Notes: generated by a model not told the origin, from the sequence alone. 59,421 bases of DNA from Flavobacterium xueshanense (GCF_900112975.1 NZ_FONQ01000019.1:1-59421); one strand, 5' to 3'. Positions 40,663-49,589 are shown, counted from the stretch's first letter. A program made the numbers and translations.

Positions 40663-42996
40663 ATGCACAAATATATCGATCAACTTAATGAAGCCCAACG
40701 CGAACCCGTTCTCCAAAAAGACGGACCCATGATAATTATTGCGGGTGCCGGTTCCGGTAAAACGCGGGTGTTGACTATTAGAATTGCTTATTTGATGAGT
40801 CAGGGTATCGATGCGTTTAGTATACTATCCCTTACATTTACCAACAAGGCAGCGCGAGAAATGAAAAAACGGATCTCGGATATCGTGGGTGCCGGTGAAG
40901 CAAAAAATCTTTGGATGGGAACATTTCACTCGGTTTTTGCTCGAATTTTACGATCGGAAGCCGAACATCTCGGATATCCTTCAAACTTTACTATATATGA
41001 TTCTCAGGATTCGTTGCGTGCTATTTCCGGGATCATAAAAGAAATGCAATTGGATCGGGATGTTTACAAACCAAAACAGGTTTTAAGCCGAATTTCAAAT
41101 TTCAAAAACAGTTTGATTACGGTGAAAGCTTATTTTAATAATCCGGATCTACAAGAAGCGGATGCGATGTCTAAAAAGCCTCGAATGGGGGAAATTTATC
41201 AAAATTATGTCGACCGATGTTTCAAAGCAGGCGCTATGGATTTTGATGATTTATTATTAAAAACCAACGAATTACTGACTCGTTTTCCGGAAGTTCTGGC
41301 CAAATATCAAAATCGTTTTCGTTATATTTTGGTAGATGAGTACCAAGATACCAATCACTCGCAGTATTTAATCGTTCGGGCTTTGTCCGATAAATTTCAG
41401 AATATCTGTGTGGTGGGGGATGATGCGCAAAGTATCTATGCGTTTCGTGGTGCCAACATCAATAATATATTGAATTTTCAGAAAGATTATGAAGGCGTAA
41501 AAACTTTCAGATTGGAACAAAATTACCGTTCCACAAAAAATATTGTTGAAGCAGCAAACACAATTATTGATAAAAATAAAGTAAAACTGGATAAAATAGT
41601 TTGGACCGCGAATGATTTTGGTCCAAAAATAAAAGTCCACCGCAGTTTAACAGATAACGAAGAAGGCCGTTTTGTGGCGAGTACCATTTGGGAGCAAAAA
41701 ATGCAAAACCAGTTACCTAATGGAGCGTTTGCAATTTTGTATCGGACCAATGCACAATCCCGTGCGATGGAGGATGCATTGAGAAAAAGAGATATTCCGT
41801 ACCGAATTTATGGCGGACTTTCTTTTTATCAAAGAAAAGAAGTAAAGGATGTTTTATGCTATTTGCGATTGGTTATCAATCCAAAAGATGAAGAAGCTTT
41901 GGTTCGGGTGATTAATTATCCGGCACGTGGAATTGGGAATACAACTATTGAAAAACTGACCATTGCAGCGAACCATTACAAGCGCTCAATGTTTGAAGTC
42001 ATGCAAAACATAGAACGAATTGACTTAAAACTGAATTCGGGAACCAAGCAAAAACTACTCGATTTTGTTACAATGATTCAGAGTTTTCAGGCTATAAATG
42101 AAAATCAGGATGCGTTTTATTTGGCTGATCATGTTGCCAAAAAAACAGGATTGATACAAGAATTAAAAAAAGATGCTACTCCTGAAGGAATGGCTAAAAT
42201 TCAGAATATTGAGGAATTACTAAACGGTATTAAGGATTTCACTGATGGCCAAAAAGAAGTGGATGGAGCCCGTGGTGCCTTATCAGAATTTATGGAGGAT
42301 GTGGCTCTGGCAACAGACTTAGATAAAGATACTAGTGATGAAGATCGTGTTGCGTTGATGACGATTCACTTGGCAAAAGGATTAGAGTTTCCTCATGTTT
42401 TTGTGGTGGGAATGGAAGAAGACTTGTTTCCGAGTGCCATGAGTATGAGTACCAGAAGTGAACTCGAAGAAGAACGACGCTTATTTTATGTGGCTTTGAC
42501 CCGTGCTGAGCACCAAGCGTATTTGACCTATGCACAATCTCGTTACCGTTGGGGGAAATTGACGGATAGTGAACCTTCGCGTTTTATTGAGGAAATCGAC
42601 AGTCAGTATTTAGAATATATGACACCTCCTGAAAATAATTACAGATACAAGCCTATGATTGACAGTGATATTTTTGGAGATGTGGATAAATCCAAATTGC
42701 GTCTGGCAAAACCAGCTAATGGAACACCGCCCAAATATGTTACTGATAATGAACCCAAATCAGATATAAGTATACGTAAATTAAAACCTGTTAGCAATAA
42801 TGTTGCTTCAGGAAATGCTAATTTATTTGATAATAAACTGGTTGCCGGAAATATAGTTATGCACGAACGTTTTGGAAAAGGGGAAGTAGTAAATCTTGAA
42901 GGGGTAGGAGCAGATAAAAAAGCCGAAATCAAATTTGAAGTTGGCGGAATCAAAAAATTACTGTTGCGTTTTGCGAAATTGGATATTATAGGGTAA
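40663..42996 (+). CDS. UvrD/PcrA-type ATP-dependent DNA helicase
   Basis: The 777-residue product is a superfamily-1A 3'-5' helicase. Motifs appear in order: Q-motif LNEAQREPV, Walker A AGAGSGKTRVL (about 28-38), motif Ia TLTFTNKAAREM, motif II LVDEYQDTN, motif III VVGDDAQSIYAFRGA, motif IV RLEQNYRST, motif V MTIHLAKGLEFPHVFV, and motif VI RRLFYVALTRAE. The last 60 residues hold the PcrA-type C-terminal KOW/Tudor-like module (HERFGKGEVVNLEGVG). It acts in excision repair and clearing of blocked forks. Its length is near that of PcrA. Confidence 0.94.
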   Translation: MHKYIDQLNEAQREPVLQKDGPMIIIAGAGSGKTRVLTIRIAYLMSQGIDAFSILSLTFTNKAAREMKKRISDIVGAGEAKNLWMGTFHSVFARILRSEAEHLGYPSNFTIYDSQDSLRAISGIIKEMQLDRDVYKPKQVLSRISNFKNSLITVKAYFNNPDLQEADAMSKKPRMGEIYQNYVDRCFKAGAMDFDDLLLKTNELLTRFPEVLAKYQNRFRYILVDEYQDTNHSQYLIVRALSDKFQNICVVGDDAQSIYAFRGANINNILNFQKDYEGVKTFRLEQNYRSTKNIVEAANTIIDKNKVKLDKIVWTANDFGPKIKVHRSLTDNEEGRFVASTIWEQKMQNQLPNGAFAILYRTNAQSRAMEDALRKRDIPYRIYGGLSFYQRKEVKDVLCYLRLVINPKDEEALVRVINYPARGIGNTTIEKLTIAANHYKRSMFEVMQNIERIDLKLNSGTKQKLLDFVTMIQSFQAINENQDAFYLADHVAKKTGLIQELKKDATPEGMAKIQNIEELLNGIKDFTDGQKEVDGARGALSEFMEDVALATDLDKDTSDEDRVALMTIHLAKGLEFPHVFVVGMEEDLFPSAMSMSTRSELEEERRLFYVALTRAEHQAYLTYAQSRYRWGKLTDSEPSRFIEEIDSQYLEYMTPPENNYRYKPMIDSDIFGDVDKSKLRLAKPANGTPPKYVTDNEPKSDISIRKLKPVSNNVASGNANLFDNKLVAGNIVMHERFGKGEVVNLEGVGADKKAEIKFEVGGIKKLLLRFAKLDIIG

Positions 42997-43079
42997 AAAT
43001 TTGTTTCAAGTTTAAGGGTTAAAATTGTCAGTTAAAAGAACTTTAAACCTTAAATATTTTAAACTTTAAACTAAAAAAA

Positions 43080-43700
43080 ATGGCTCAATTTATAAAAATA
43101 TACGAAGACAAACCTAATGAAGCAGCAATTGCTAAAGTGGTTAAGGTTTTAAAAGAAGGTGGTTTAGTAATTTATCCAACCGATACCATTTACGGTTTGG
43201 GTTGTGATATTACCAATACGAAAGCTTTGGAACGCATTGCGAAGATAAAAGGAGTGAAGCTCGACAAAGCTAATTTTTCCTTCATTTGCCATGATTTAAG
43301 TAATATCTCTGATTATGTGAGACAAATAGACACTGCTACTTTTAAAATCTTAAAAAGAGCTTTACCAGGACCTTATACCTTTATTTTGCCGGGAAATAAC
43401 AACTTACCTAAAGAATTCAAAAAGAAAACGACTGTCGGAATAAGAGTTCCTGATAATACGATTGCTTTAGAAATTGTAAAGTTGCTTGGAAATCCTATTG
43501 TTTCGACCTCAATTCATGATGAAGATGATGTAATAGAATATACTACTGATCCGGAACTTATTTTTGAGAAATGGCAAAATCTGGTTGATTTGGTTATTGA
43601 TGGAGGTTACGGTGATAATGTAGGTTCTACCATTATCGACTTATCAGGTGACGAGCCAATTGTAGTGAGAGAAGGTAAAGGAAGTTTAGATATTTTATAA
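43080..43700 (+). CDS. TsaC/YciO/YrdC-family L-threonylcarbamoyladenylate synthase-like protein
   Basis: The 206-residue product is a single YrdC domain: GGLVIYPTDTIYGLGCDITN near the start, IKGVKLDKANFSFICHDLSN, ALPGPYTFILPGNNNLPKEF and VGIRVPDN. YrdC proteins make threonylcarbamoyl-AMP for the t6A37 tRNA modification. The substrate-binding lysine, usually KxR, appears here as KLDKANFSF, closer to the YciO branch, whose exact role is less sure. TsaE of the same pathway is at 55.6 kb. The gene lies 84 bp after the helicase gene. Confidence 0.85.
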   Translation: MAQFIKIYEDKPNEAAIAKVVKVLKEGGLVIYPTDTIYGLGCDITNTKALERIAKIKGVKLDKANFSFICHDLSNISDYVRQIDTATFKILKRALPGPYTFILPGNNNLPKEFKKKTTVGIRVPDNTIALEIVKLLGNPIVSTSIHDEDDVIEYTTDPELIFEKWQNLVDLVIDGGYGDNVGSTIIDLSGDEPIVVREGKGSLDIL

Positions 43701-43848
43701 AATTCAAATCTTTGGCAAAATATTTGCACATCTACAATAAAACTTTATATTTACCAATAAATAACAATTTCTTTAATTACAGTATAATAGTATGTTATTC
43801 TTGATTATATTTAATTGGTTGTTAAAAAACAATTGAGGATACATTGAG

Positions 43849-43873
43849 GCAGGTCAATTGGCCTGCTTTTTTT
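43849..43873 (+). terminator. Rho-independent terminator
   Basis: A 7-bp stem (GCAGGTC with GGCCTGC including a G-U pair, loop AATT) is followed by seven T. It lies about 150 bp after the TsaC-like gene; the long gap leaves room for a small RNA or a long 3' end. Confidence 0.75.
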
Positions 43874-43928
43874 GTTTTTATACCAAATCAGTTTTTGAAA
43901 AACAGTTTATCACCTAATAGTAAATCAT

Positions 43929-43957
43929 AAAAAAAACGCCTCAATTTTGAGGCGTTT
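43929..43957 (-). terminator. Rho-independent terminator after the OmpA/MotB lipoprotein gene
   Basis: An 11-bp inverted repeat (AAACGCCTCAA with TTGAGGCGTTT) is followed on the minus strand by a run of T. It lies 23 bp after the stop codon at 43980. Confidence 0.85.
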
Positions 43958-43979
43958 ACTTTTTGATAATTAAAACAAA

Positions 43980-44813
43980 TTACGGTCTTTGTTTTTTCAT
44001 TTCTTTTTCAATCATTTCATAGAATTGATCAATTTTAGGTAAAACTACAATACGAGTTCTTCTGTTACGAGATCTGTTTTCAGCAGAATCATTCGCCACT
44101 AATGGAATGTAAGAACTTCTTCCTGCAGCAATTAATTGCTCTGGTTTAACACCCAGTTGATTTGTTAATACACGGATAATAGAAGTAGAACGTTTTACAC
44201 TTAAATCCCAGTTGTCTAACAATACACCTGAACCATTGTAAGGAACGTTATCAGTGTGTCCTTCTACCATACATTCGAAGTCTGGTTTGTCATTCACTAC
44301 TTTTGCAACTTTCGCCAAAACCATTTTAGCTCTGTCCGTCACTTCGTAGCTTCCGCTTTTAAATAATAATTTGTCTGCAATAGAGATAAAAACTACACCT
44401 TTTTCTACATTTATTTCGATATCTGGATCGGATATTCCTACTGAACTTTTCAAGCTTGTTACTAGTGCAAGTGTTACACTATCTTTTTTAGTTAAAGCAT
44501 CTTGCATTCTACTTATTTTTAAATCTTTCTCTTTGATAGATTCTAATGCTTTTTCAATATTTTGAGCACCCTTAGTCGACAATACCGTCATGTCTTTTGA
44601 AACACTAATTAAACCTTGATTTTGTTCTTTTAAAGCAGCCACTGTTGCCGCAAAACCTGCTTTTTCTTCTAAGCAAGAATTTAATTTTACAGTCGCAGTA
44701 TTTAATAAATCTTGGGTTTCTTTATTTCTAGTTTCTAAATCCGTGTATTTCTTTTTAGAAACACAAGAAGTTAAAAGGGCCATTACTGATAAGGCAATTA
44801 TGATTTTTTTCAT
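43980..44813 (-). CDS. OmpA/MotB-type peptidoglycan-binding lipoprotein
   Basis: The 277-residue product has an SPII signal with lipobox LLTSC (Cys about 17), a coiled-coil region (about 22-115, with LETRNKETQDLLNTATVKL and ALESIKEKDLKISRMQDAL), and a C-terminal OmpA domain (about 140-265) with MVEGHTDNVPYNGSGVLLDN, WDLSVKRSTSIIRVLTNQLG and NRSRNRRTRIVVLP. The OmpA part binds peptidoglycan, so the protein ties the outer membrane to the wall. A TAAATTTG box (44846-44853) precedes a leader of about 26 nt and a clear terminator follows, so it is a single transcript. Confidence 0.9.
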   Translation of the reverse strand: MKKIIIALSVMALLTSCVSKKKYTDLETRNKETQDLLNTATVKLNSCLEEKAGFAATVAALKEQNQGLISVSKDMTVLSTKGAQNIEKALESIKEKDLKISRMQDALTKKDSVTLALVTSLKSSVGISDPDIEINVEKGVVFISIADKLLFKSGSYEVTDRAKMVLAKVAKVVNDKPDFECMVEGHTDNVPYNGSGVLLDNWDLSVKRSTSIIRVLTNQLGVKPEQLIAAGRSSYIPLVANDSAENRSRNRRTRIVVLPKIDQFYEMIEKEMKKQRP

Positions 44814-44845
44814 AGATTGTTTAAATTTAGATTAAGGGTTAGTGA

Positions 44846-44853
44846 CAAATTTA
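44846..44853 (-). promoter_or_regulatory. -7 promoter box of the OmpA/MotB lipoprotein gene
   Basis: The minus strand reads TAAATTTG, a perfect match, 33 bp before the ATG. It lies just inside the intergenic gap and partly abuts the end of the GT2 gene at 44866. Confidence 0.6.
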
Positions 44854-44865
44854 GCTTTTTAAAAT

Positions 44866-45867
44866 TTATTTGATTCTAAATAAATCGTTAAAAACTTTTA
44901 TTTTTCTGATAAAGTACAAGTAAACAATACTTTTTACACTATGGTATTTATCATTTTGAAATTCAGCTCTTTTTTTATAAAAGCGAAAAAAAAGAATATA
45001 AAAGGACGAATGAGCCTTCAGTATTGCCGCAAAATGTTTAGGTTTTTTTTGTATTAAAAATTGAAATCCTGCAATTCCGTCCAAAATCATTCTGCCTAAA
45101 AGTATCGAATATAATTTTTCTTTTGGAAGGTTTTTGGTTAACATCAGTAAGGAATTTCTAAAATTTAAATACGTTTTAGTTGGGTGGCCTTGCTGCAAAG
45201 TGGCACCGCCTACGTGATATACCACGGACCTTGAAATGTATTTTATTTTATATCCGTTGTTAATCGCACGCCAACACAAATCAATTTCCTCCTGATGCGC
45301 AAAAAAATCATCGTCAAAACCGTGTAATGCTTTATAAACCGAGCTTCGGATAAAAAAACATGCTCCTGATGCCCAAAATATCTCTCGTGTGTCATCATAT
45401 TGTCCGTTGTCTTTTTCTAAAGTATCAAAAATTCGACCCCGACAAAAAGGATATCCATATTGATCAATAAATCCACCGGCAGCACCTGCATATTCAAAAT
45501 ATTCTTTGCGTTTATAATCTAATATTTTAGGTTGGATAATAGCCGTTTTGGATTCATTTTCGAAAGTTTCAAGAATGGGTTTCAACCAATGCTCTGTTAC
45601 TTGTATATCAGAATTCACTAAAGCATAAATATCTGCATTAACCTGTTTTAATGCTTCATTATAGCCACTGGCAAAACCAAGATTACTGTCATTTTTAATA
45701 ATTGTTACCGAAGGAAAAAAAGCTTTGAGATAGGAAATAGAATCATCAGTAGAAGCATTATCAGCAACATAAATTACAGCTTCCGGAGAATATTGTACAA
45801 CCGACGGCAAAAATTTTTCCAATAATAATATTCCGTTCCAATTAAGTATGACAACTGCTATTCTCAT
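44866..45867 (-). CDS. GT2-family glycosyltransferase
   Basis: The 333-residue product is a GT-A glycosyltransferase: VVILNWNGILLLEKFLPSVV at the start, the DxD region in LVNSDIQVTEHWLKPIL, ASGACFFIRSSVYKALHGFD and the acceptor motif HQEEIDLCWRAINNGYKIKY (ED/EE-D type). It is like rhamnosyl- or other surface-sugar transferases (WcaA/RfbN style). The C-terminal 90 residues (FRNSLLMLTKNLPKEKLYSI) are helical and basic and may touch the membrane. It lies 14 bp after the HSDR_N gene, which reads the same way, so the pair is probably one operon. Confidence 0.9.
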   Translation of the reverse strand: MRIAVVILNWNGILLLEKFLPSVVQYSPEAVIYVADNASTDDSISYLKAFFPSVTIIKNDSNLGFASGYNEALKQVNADIYALVNSDIQVTEHWLKPILETFENESKTAIIQPKILDYKRKEYFEYAGAAGGFIDQYGYPFCRGRIFDTLEKDNGQYDDTREIFWASGACFFIRSSVYKALHGFDDDFFAHQEEIDLCWRAINNGYKIKYISRSVVYHVGGATLQQGHPTKTYLNFRNSLLMLTKNLPKEKLYSILLGRMILDGIAGFQFLIQKKPKHFAAILKAHSSFYILFFRFYKKRAEFQNDKYHSVKSIVYLYFIRKIKVFNDLFRIK

Positions 45868-45881
45868 TATGAGGCTTTGTT

Positions 45882-46337
45882 TTATAGACTATTTAGTTTG
45901 TAATTCGGTAATTCTTCCAGAAAATGATATTTTTCATTCTCGAAATCCATTTGACAAAAGTAATGATTCAAACCATTGGTCACCATCAAAAAACTAGCTC
46001 TCATGGTCATGTTGTAACGGGCAATTTGGTCAAAGGTGGCTTGTGCAATTTTTATTTCGGGTGCTTTACATTCTATCAAAATGAAAATTGAACCATCCGG
46101 ATTGTAAACCACGACATCGTATCTTTTGCGCAATCCGTTGACTTTTAATACTTTTTCTACATTAATTAAGGAGTGCGGATACTTTTTTTCTTCCAATAAA
46201 AATTGGACAACATGTTGTCGAACCCATTCTTCAGGAGTAAGAATGATGAATTTTTTCCTGATTGCATCAAAAATGGAAACTTTATTTTCGCTATTTTTGA
46301 ACCGAAAGTTATAAAGTTGAAAATTGAGTTTTCGCAT
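45882..46337 (-). CDS. Type I restriction HsdR N-terminal-domain (HSDR_N) protein
   Basis: The 151-residue product is a stand-alone HSDR_N domain with the PD-(D/E)xK nuclease core: RKRYDVVVYNPDGSIFILIE followed by CKAPEIKIAQATFDQIARYN. It has no helicase domain and no HsdM or HsdS neighbours. Such single-domain proteins are common in Bacteroidota near holA and their function is not known; nuclease activity on DNA is an inference from the fold. A TACTTTTG box lies only 5 bp before the ATG, pointing to a leaderless or near-leaderless transcript. It is divergent from holA. Confidence 0.85.
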   Translation of the reverse strand: MRKLNFQLYNFRFKNSENKVSIFDAIRKKFIILTPEEWVRQHVVQFLLEEKKYPHSLINVEKVLKVNGLRKRYDVVVYNPDGSIFILIECKAPEIKIAQATFDQIARYNMTMRASFLMVTNGLNHYFCQMDFENEKYHFLEELPNYKLNSL

Positions 46338-46341
46338 GAAG

Positions 46342-46349
46342 CAAAAGTA
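46342..46349 (-). promoter_or_regulatory. -7 promoter box almost touching the HSDR_N start codon
   Basis: The minus strand reads TACTTTTG, a perfect match, ending 5 bp before the ATG at 46335-46337. The predicted transcript would start at or within a base or two of the start codon. No other in-frame ATG lies within the first 100 codons. Confidence 0.5.
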
Positions 46350-46387
46350 AGACTTTTAGATAATAGATTTAAAAGAGAATAGATAAT

Positions 46388-47392
46388 ATGGACGAAGTAT
46401 TGAAAATTGTAAATGATATAAAAAGCGGCAACATTAAACCTATCTATTTTTTGATGGGAGAAGAACCGTATTATATTGACAAATTATCGGATTATATTGA
46501 GAAAAAAGTCTTATCGGAAGAGGAAAAAGGTTTCAACCAAACCGTTTTATATGGAAGAGATGTCACTATAGAAGATATCATTTCCACCGCTAAGCGTTAT
46601 CCGATGATGGCAGATCGTCAAGTGGTTATTGTCAAAGAAGCACAGGATTTAATCCGAACCATAGATAAACTGGAAAGTTATGCTGATAATCCGATGCCTT
46701 CAACCGTTTTGGTTTTTTGCTACAAATACAAAACATTGGATAAACGTAAAAAAGTAACGAAGTTATTGGCGAAAAACGGTGTTGTTTATGAGAGTAAAAA
46801 ACTATATGAAAACCAAGTAGGAGAGTGGATAAAACGTGTTTTATCAGGTAAAAAATATTTAATTGAGCCTAAAGCAAATGCCATGTTGGTTGAATTTTTA
46901 GGAACAGATTTGAGTAAAATAAATAATGAACTTGAGAAATTGCAAATCATCTTGCCGATAGGAAGTACAATAACTCCAAAAGATATTGAAGAAAATATAG
47001 GTTTTAGTAAAGATTTTAATGTATTTGAATTGCGAAAAGCACTTGGTGAACGCAACCAGTTAAAAGCGTACACGATTGCTGAAAACTTTGCCCAAAATCC
47101 AAAAGACAACCCAATGGTGGTAACAACAAGTCTGGTTTTTGGATTTTTTATTCAATTATTAAAATACCATGGATTAAAAGATAAAAACCCCAAGAATGTT
47201 GCGGCGGTTATAGGTGTAAATCCTTTCTTTTTGAAAGAATATGATGTGGCTTTGAAGAATTATCCTATGAAAAAGGTAAGTCAAATTGTAGGTGCTTTAA
47301 GAGATATTGATGTAAAGAGTAAAGGTGTTGGCGCTAATGCGATGTCTCAATCTGACTTATTACGAGAAATGCTGTATAAAATATTTAATTAA
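46388..47392 (+). CDS. holA: DNA polymerase III subunit delta (HolA)
   Basis: The 334-residue product is the delta subunit that opens the beta clamp during clamp loading. It shows NIKPIYFLMGEEPYYIDKLS near the start, AKRYPMMADRQVVIVKEAQD, DLSKINNELEKLQIILPIGS, and the collar region FVFxLRKALGERN seen here as NVFELRKALGERNQLKAYTI. The C-terminus with GANAMSQSDLLREMLYKIF is typical. The length matches the family. The gene is divergent from the HSDR_N gene, and a small membrane-protein gene follows in the same direction. Confidence 0.92.
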   Translation: MDEVLKIVNDIKSGNIKPIYFLMGEEPYYIDKLSDYIEKKVLSEEEKGFNQTVLYGRDVTIEDIISTAKRYPMMADRQVVIVKEAQDLIRTIDKLESYADNPMPSTVLVFCYKYKTLDKRKKVTKLLAKNGVVYESKKLYENQVGEWIKRVLSGKKYLIEPKANAMLVEFLGTDLSKINNELEKLQIILPIGSTITPKDIEENIGFSKDFNVFELRKALGERNQLKAYTIAENFAQNPKDNPMVVTTSLVFGFFIQLLKYHGLKDKNPKNVAAVIGVNPFFLKEYDVALKNYPMKKVSQIVGALRDIDVKSKGVGANAMSQSDLLREMLYKIFN

Positions 47393-47406
47393 AAGGCAAA
47401 ATTTCC

Positions 47407-47414
47407 GATATTTG
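47407..47414 (+). promoter_or_regulatory. -7-like box of the CAL67264-type gene
   Basis: GATATTTG has one mismatch to TAnnTTTG and is the same octamer as in the beta-barrel gene promoter at 23.8 kb. It lies 41 bp before the ATG at 47455. Confidence 0.4.
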
Positions 47415-47454
47415 CATTCCAAAAATTAGTGATTTAAAAATAAATACCAAGACT

Positions 47455-47637
47455 ATGTCAATGAATAAAAATACTATTTTAGGTTGGGCTACTTTAATTA
47501 TGATCGTAATGGGTTTATTGCTGATTGCATTAGGTGCATTTAGATATGATGACGTAGCAGGGTGGGGATTTGTTGCAGTGGGTGTGGGTTTTTTGGCTAA
47601 CGCTTGGGTCTTTAGTTCCCTTAAGGGAAGAGTCTAA
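47455..47637 (+). CDS. CAL67264-family membrane protein, 60 aa
   Basis: The 60-residue product has two membrane helices (GWATLIMIVMGLLLIALGAF and GWGFVAVGVGFLANAWVFSS) separated by RYDDVA. It matches the CAL67264 family, conserved in flavobacteria upstream of the ABC-F gene. Function is unknown. Translation could start at the ATG at 47455 or two codons later at 47461. It lies 63 bp before ettA and could be co-transcribed with it. Confidence 0.82.
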   Translation: MSMNKNTILGWATLIMIVMGLLLIALGAFRYDDVAGWGFVAVGVGFLANAWVFSSLKGRV

Positions 47638-47700
47638 TAGGGGTACAAATTAAGGAAAGAGCCTTAATGGCATAAAAGAAATAATTTTAAATTATAAAAA

Positions 47701-49395
47701 ATGGCAGACGATAAAAAAGTGATATTCTCAATGTCAAAATTGAGTAAAACGTATCAAGGAGCAGATAAACCAGTCCTTAAAAACATCTATTTAAGTTTCT
47801 TTTATGGAGCTAAGATTGGTATTTTGGGTTTAAATGGTTCTGGAAAATCTTCCTTATTAAAAATTATAGCTGGTGTTGACAAAAACTACCAAGGTGACGT
47901 AGTTTTTGCGCCGGGTTATACAGTAGGTTATTTAGAACAAGAACCTATTTTAGATGATAGCAAAACAGTTATCGAAATTGTAAGAGAAGGAGTTGCTGAA
48001 ACAATGGCAGTTTTAGATGAGTTCAATAAAATCAATGATAGTTTTGGTTTGCCGGAAGTCTATGAAAATGCTGATAAAATGGAGCAATTGATGGATCGTC
48101 AAGCGCTTTTACAAGATAAAATAGATGCATTGGGCGCTTGGGAAATTGATACCAAACTGGAAATCGCAATGGATGCTTTACGTACCCCTGAAGGTGATAC
48201 GCCAATTAAGAATTTATCAGGTGGTGAGCGTCGTCGCGTAGCTTTATGTCGTTTATTGTTGCAAAAACCTGACGTTTTGCTTCTGGATGAGCCTACGAAT
48301 CACTTGGATGCTGAAAGTGTACTTTGGTTAGAACAACATTTAGCACAATACGCCGGAACTGTGATCGCTGTAACGCATGATAGATATTTCTTGGATAATG
48401 TTGCCGGTTGGATTTTGGAATTAGACAGAGGTGAGGGTATTCCATGGAAAGGGAACTATTCTTCTTGGTTAGACCAAAAATCAAGCCGTATGGCATTGGA
48501 AGAAAAAGTAGCCTCGAAACGCAGAAAGAATTTAGAACGTGAGTTGGATTGGGTTCGTCAAGGTGCCAAAGGGCGTCAAACAAAACAAAAAGCGCGTTTG
48601 CAGAATTACGATAAATTACTGAATGAAGATCAAAAACAATTGGATGAAAATCTGGAAATATACATTCCAAATGGACCACGTTTAGGAACGAATGTAATTG
48701 AAGCCAAAAATGTTGCCAAAGCATTTGGAGATAAATTGTTGTATGATAATTTAAATTTCACCCTGCCACAAGCTGGAATTGTTGGAATTATTGGGCCAAA
48801 TGGTGCTGGTAAATCAACCATTTTCAAAATGATAATGGGCGAAGAAAAGCCAGATTCAGGTGAGTTCTTAATTGGGGATACTGTAAAAATCGCTTATGTT
48901 GATCAAGCACACTCGAATATAAATCCGGAAAAATCAATTTGGGAAAACTTCGCTGACGGTCAGGAATTGATTATGATGGGCGGAAAGCAAGTAAATTCAA
49001 GAGCTTATTTATCACGGTTTAATTTTGGTGGTGGAGAACAAAACAAGAAAGTTTCTATGCTTTCCGGAGGAGAACGCAACCGTTTACATCTTGCGATGAC
49101 TTTGAAAGAAGAAGGAAACGTATTGTTACTGGATGAGCCTACGAATGATTTGGATATCAATACACTACGTGCATTAGAAGAAGGTCTGGAAAATTTCGCA
49201 GGTTGTGCGGTAGTAATTTCTCACGACAGATGGTTCTTGGACAGAATTTGTACACACATTCTGGCGTTCGAAGGAAACTCTGAAGTATATTGTTTTGAAG
49301 GTGGTTTTACTGATTATGAGGAAAATAAGAAAAAACGTTTAGGTGGTGATTTGACACCAAAACGATTGAAATACAGAAAATTAATTAGAAGTTAG
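47701..49395 (+). CDS. ettA: Energy-dependent translational throttle protein EttA (ABC-F)
   Basis: The 564-residue product is an ABC-F protein with two ABC domains. Walker A motifs are LGLNGSGKSSLLK and IGPNGAGKSTIFK, signatures LSGGERRRVALCRLLLQ and LSGGERNRLHLAMTL, and Walker B motifs LLLDEPTNHLD and LLLDEPTNDLD. Between them is the arm and linker of EttA (GIPWKGNYSSWLDQKSSRM and RELDWVRQGAKGRQTKQKAR). EttA binds the ribosomal E site and adjusts the first peptide bond to the ATP/ADP ratio. The length is typical. A terminator follows at 49422. Confidence 0.95.
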   Translation: MADDKKVIFSMSKLSKTYQGADKPVLKNIYLSFFYGAKIGILGLNGSGKSSLLKIIAGVDKNYQGDVVFAPGYTVGYLEQEPILDDSKTVIEIVREGVAETMAVLDEFNKINDSFGLPEVYENADKMEQLMDRQALLQDKIDALGAWEIDTKLEIAMDALRTPEGDTPIKNLSGGERRRVALCRLLLQKPDVLLLDEPTNHLDAESVLWLEQHLAQYAGTVIAVTHDRYFLDNVAGWILELDRGEGIPWKGNYSSWLDQKSSRMALEEKVASKRRKNLERELDWVRQGAKGRQTKQKARLQNYDKLLNEDQKQLDENLEIYIPNGPRLGTNVIEAKNVAKAFGDKLLYDNLNFTLPQAGIVGIIGPNGAGKSTIFKMIMGEEKPDSGEFLIGDTVKIAYVDQAHSNINPEKSIWENFADGQELIMMGGKQVNSRAYLSRFNFGGGEQNKKVSMLSGGERNRLHLAMTLKEEGNVLLLDEPTNDLDINTLRALEEGLENFAGCAVVISHDRWFLDRICTHILAFEGNSEVYCFEGGFTDYEENKKKRLGGDLTPKRLKYRKLIRS

Positions 49396-49421
49396 TCATC
49401 TAAATTATAGATTTATCAGCC

Positions 49422-49454
49422 AGAGGATGTCCCATAAAGACATCCTCTTTTTTT
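49422..49454 (+). terminator. Rho-independent terminator after ettA
   Basis: A perfect 10-bp stem (AGAGGATGTC with GACATCCTCT, loop CCATAAA) is followed by TTTTTT. Confidence 0.9.
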
Positions 49455-49460
49455 ACGCTG

Positions 49461-49589
49461 TTATTTAATTTTTTTATCAGAATTCATCATAATTAAAACT
49501 GCAGCAACCAGTCCTATGATTACTAATGCAAATACAACAACCATTATAAAAGTTCCGTTATCCCAAGAAAAAAGTGTAGTGTCTTTCAT
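49461..49589 (-). CDS. Single-helix small membrane protein, 42 aa
   Basis: From the ATG at 49589 the minus strand encodes 42 residues: a short N-terminus (MKDTTLFSWDNGTF), one long membrane helix (IMVVVFALVIIGLVAAVLIM) and a basic tail ending SDKKIK. Small flavobacterial proteins of this type, with a tryptophan-rich start, one helix and a lysine tail, resemble subunits or accessory peptides of membrane complexes, but no family is recognised. The clear topology and intact frame between ettA and the DCC gene support a real gene. Confidence 0.6.
   Translation of the reverse strand: MKDTTLFSWDNGTFIMVVVFALVIIGLVAAVLIMMNSDKKIK

Noticed and set aside
45882..46337. HSDR_N protein as part of a restriction-modification system
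   Set aside because: No HsdM, HsdS or helicase part is adjacent; the protein is a stand-alone domain beside holA and a glycosyltransferase.
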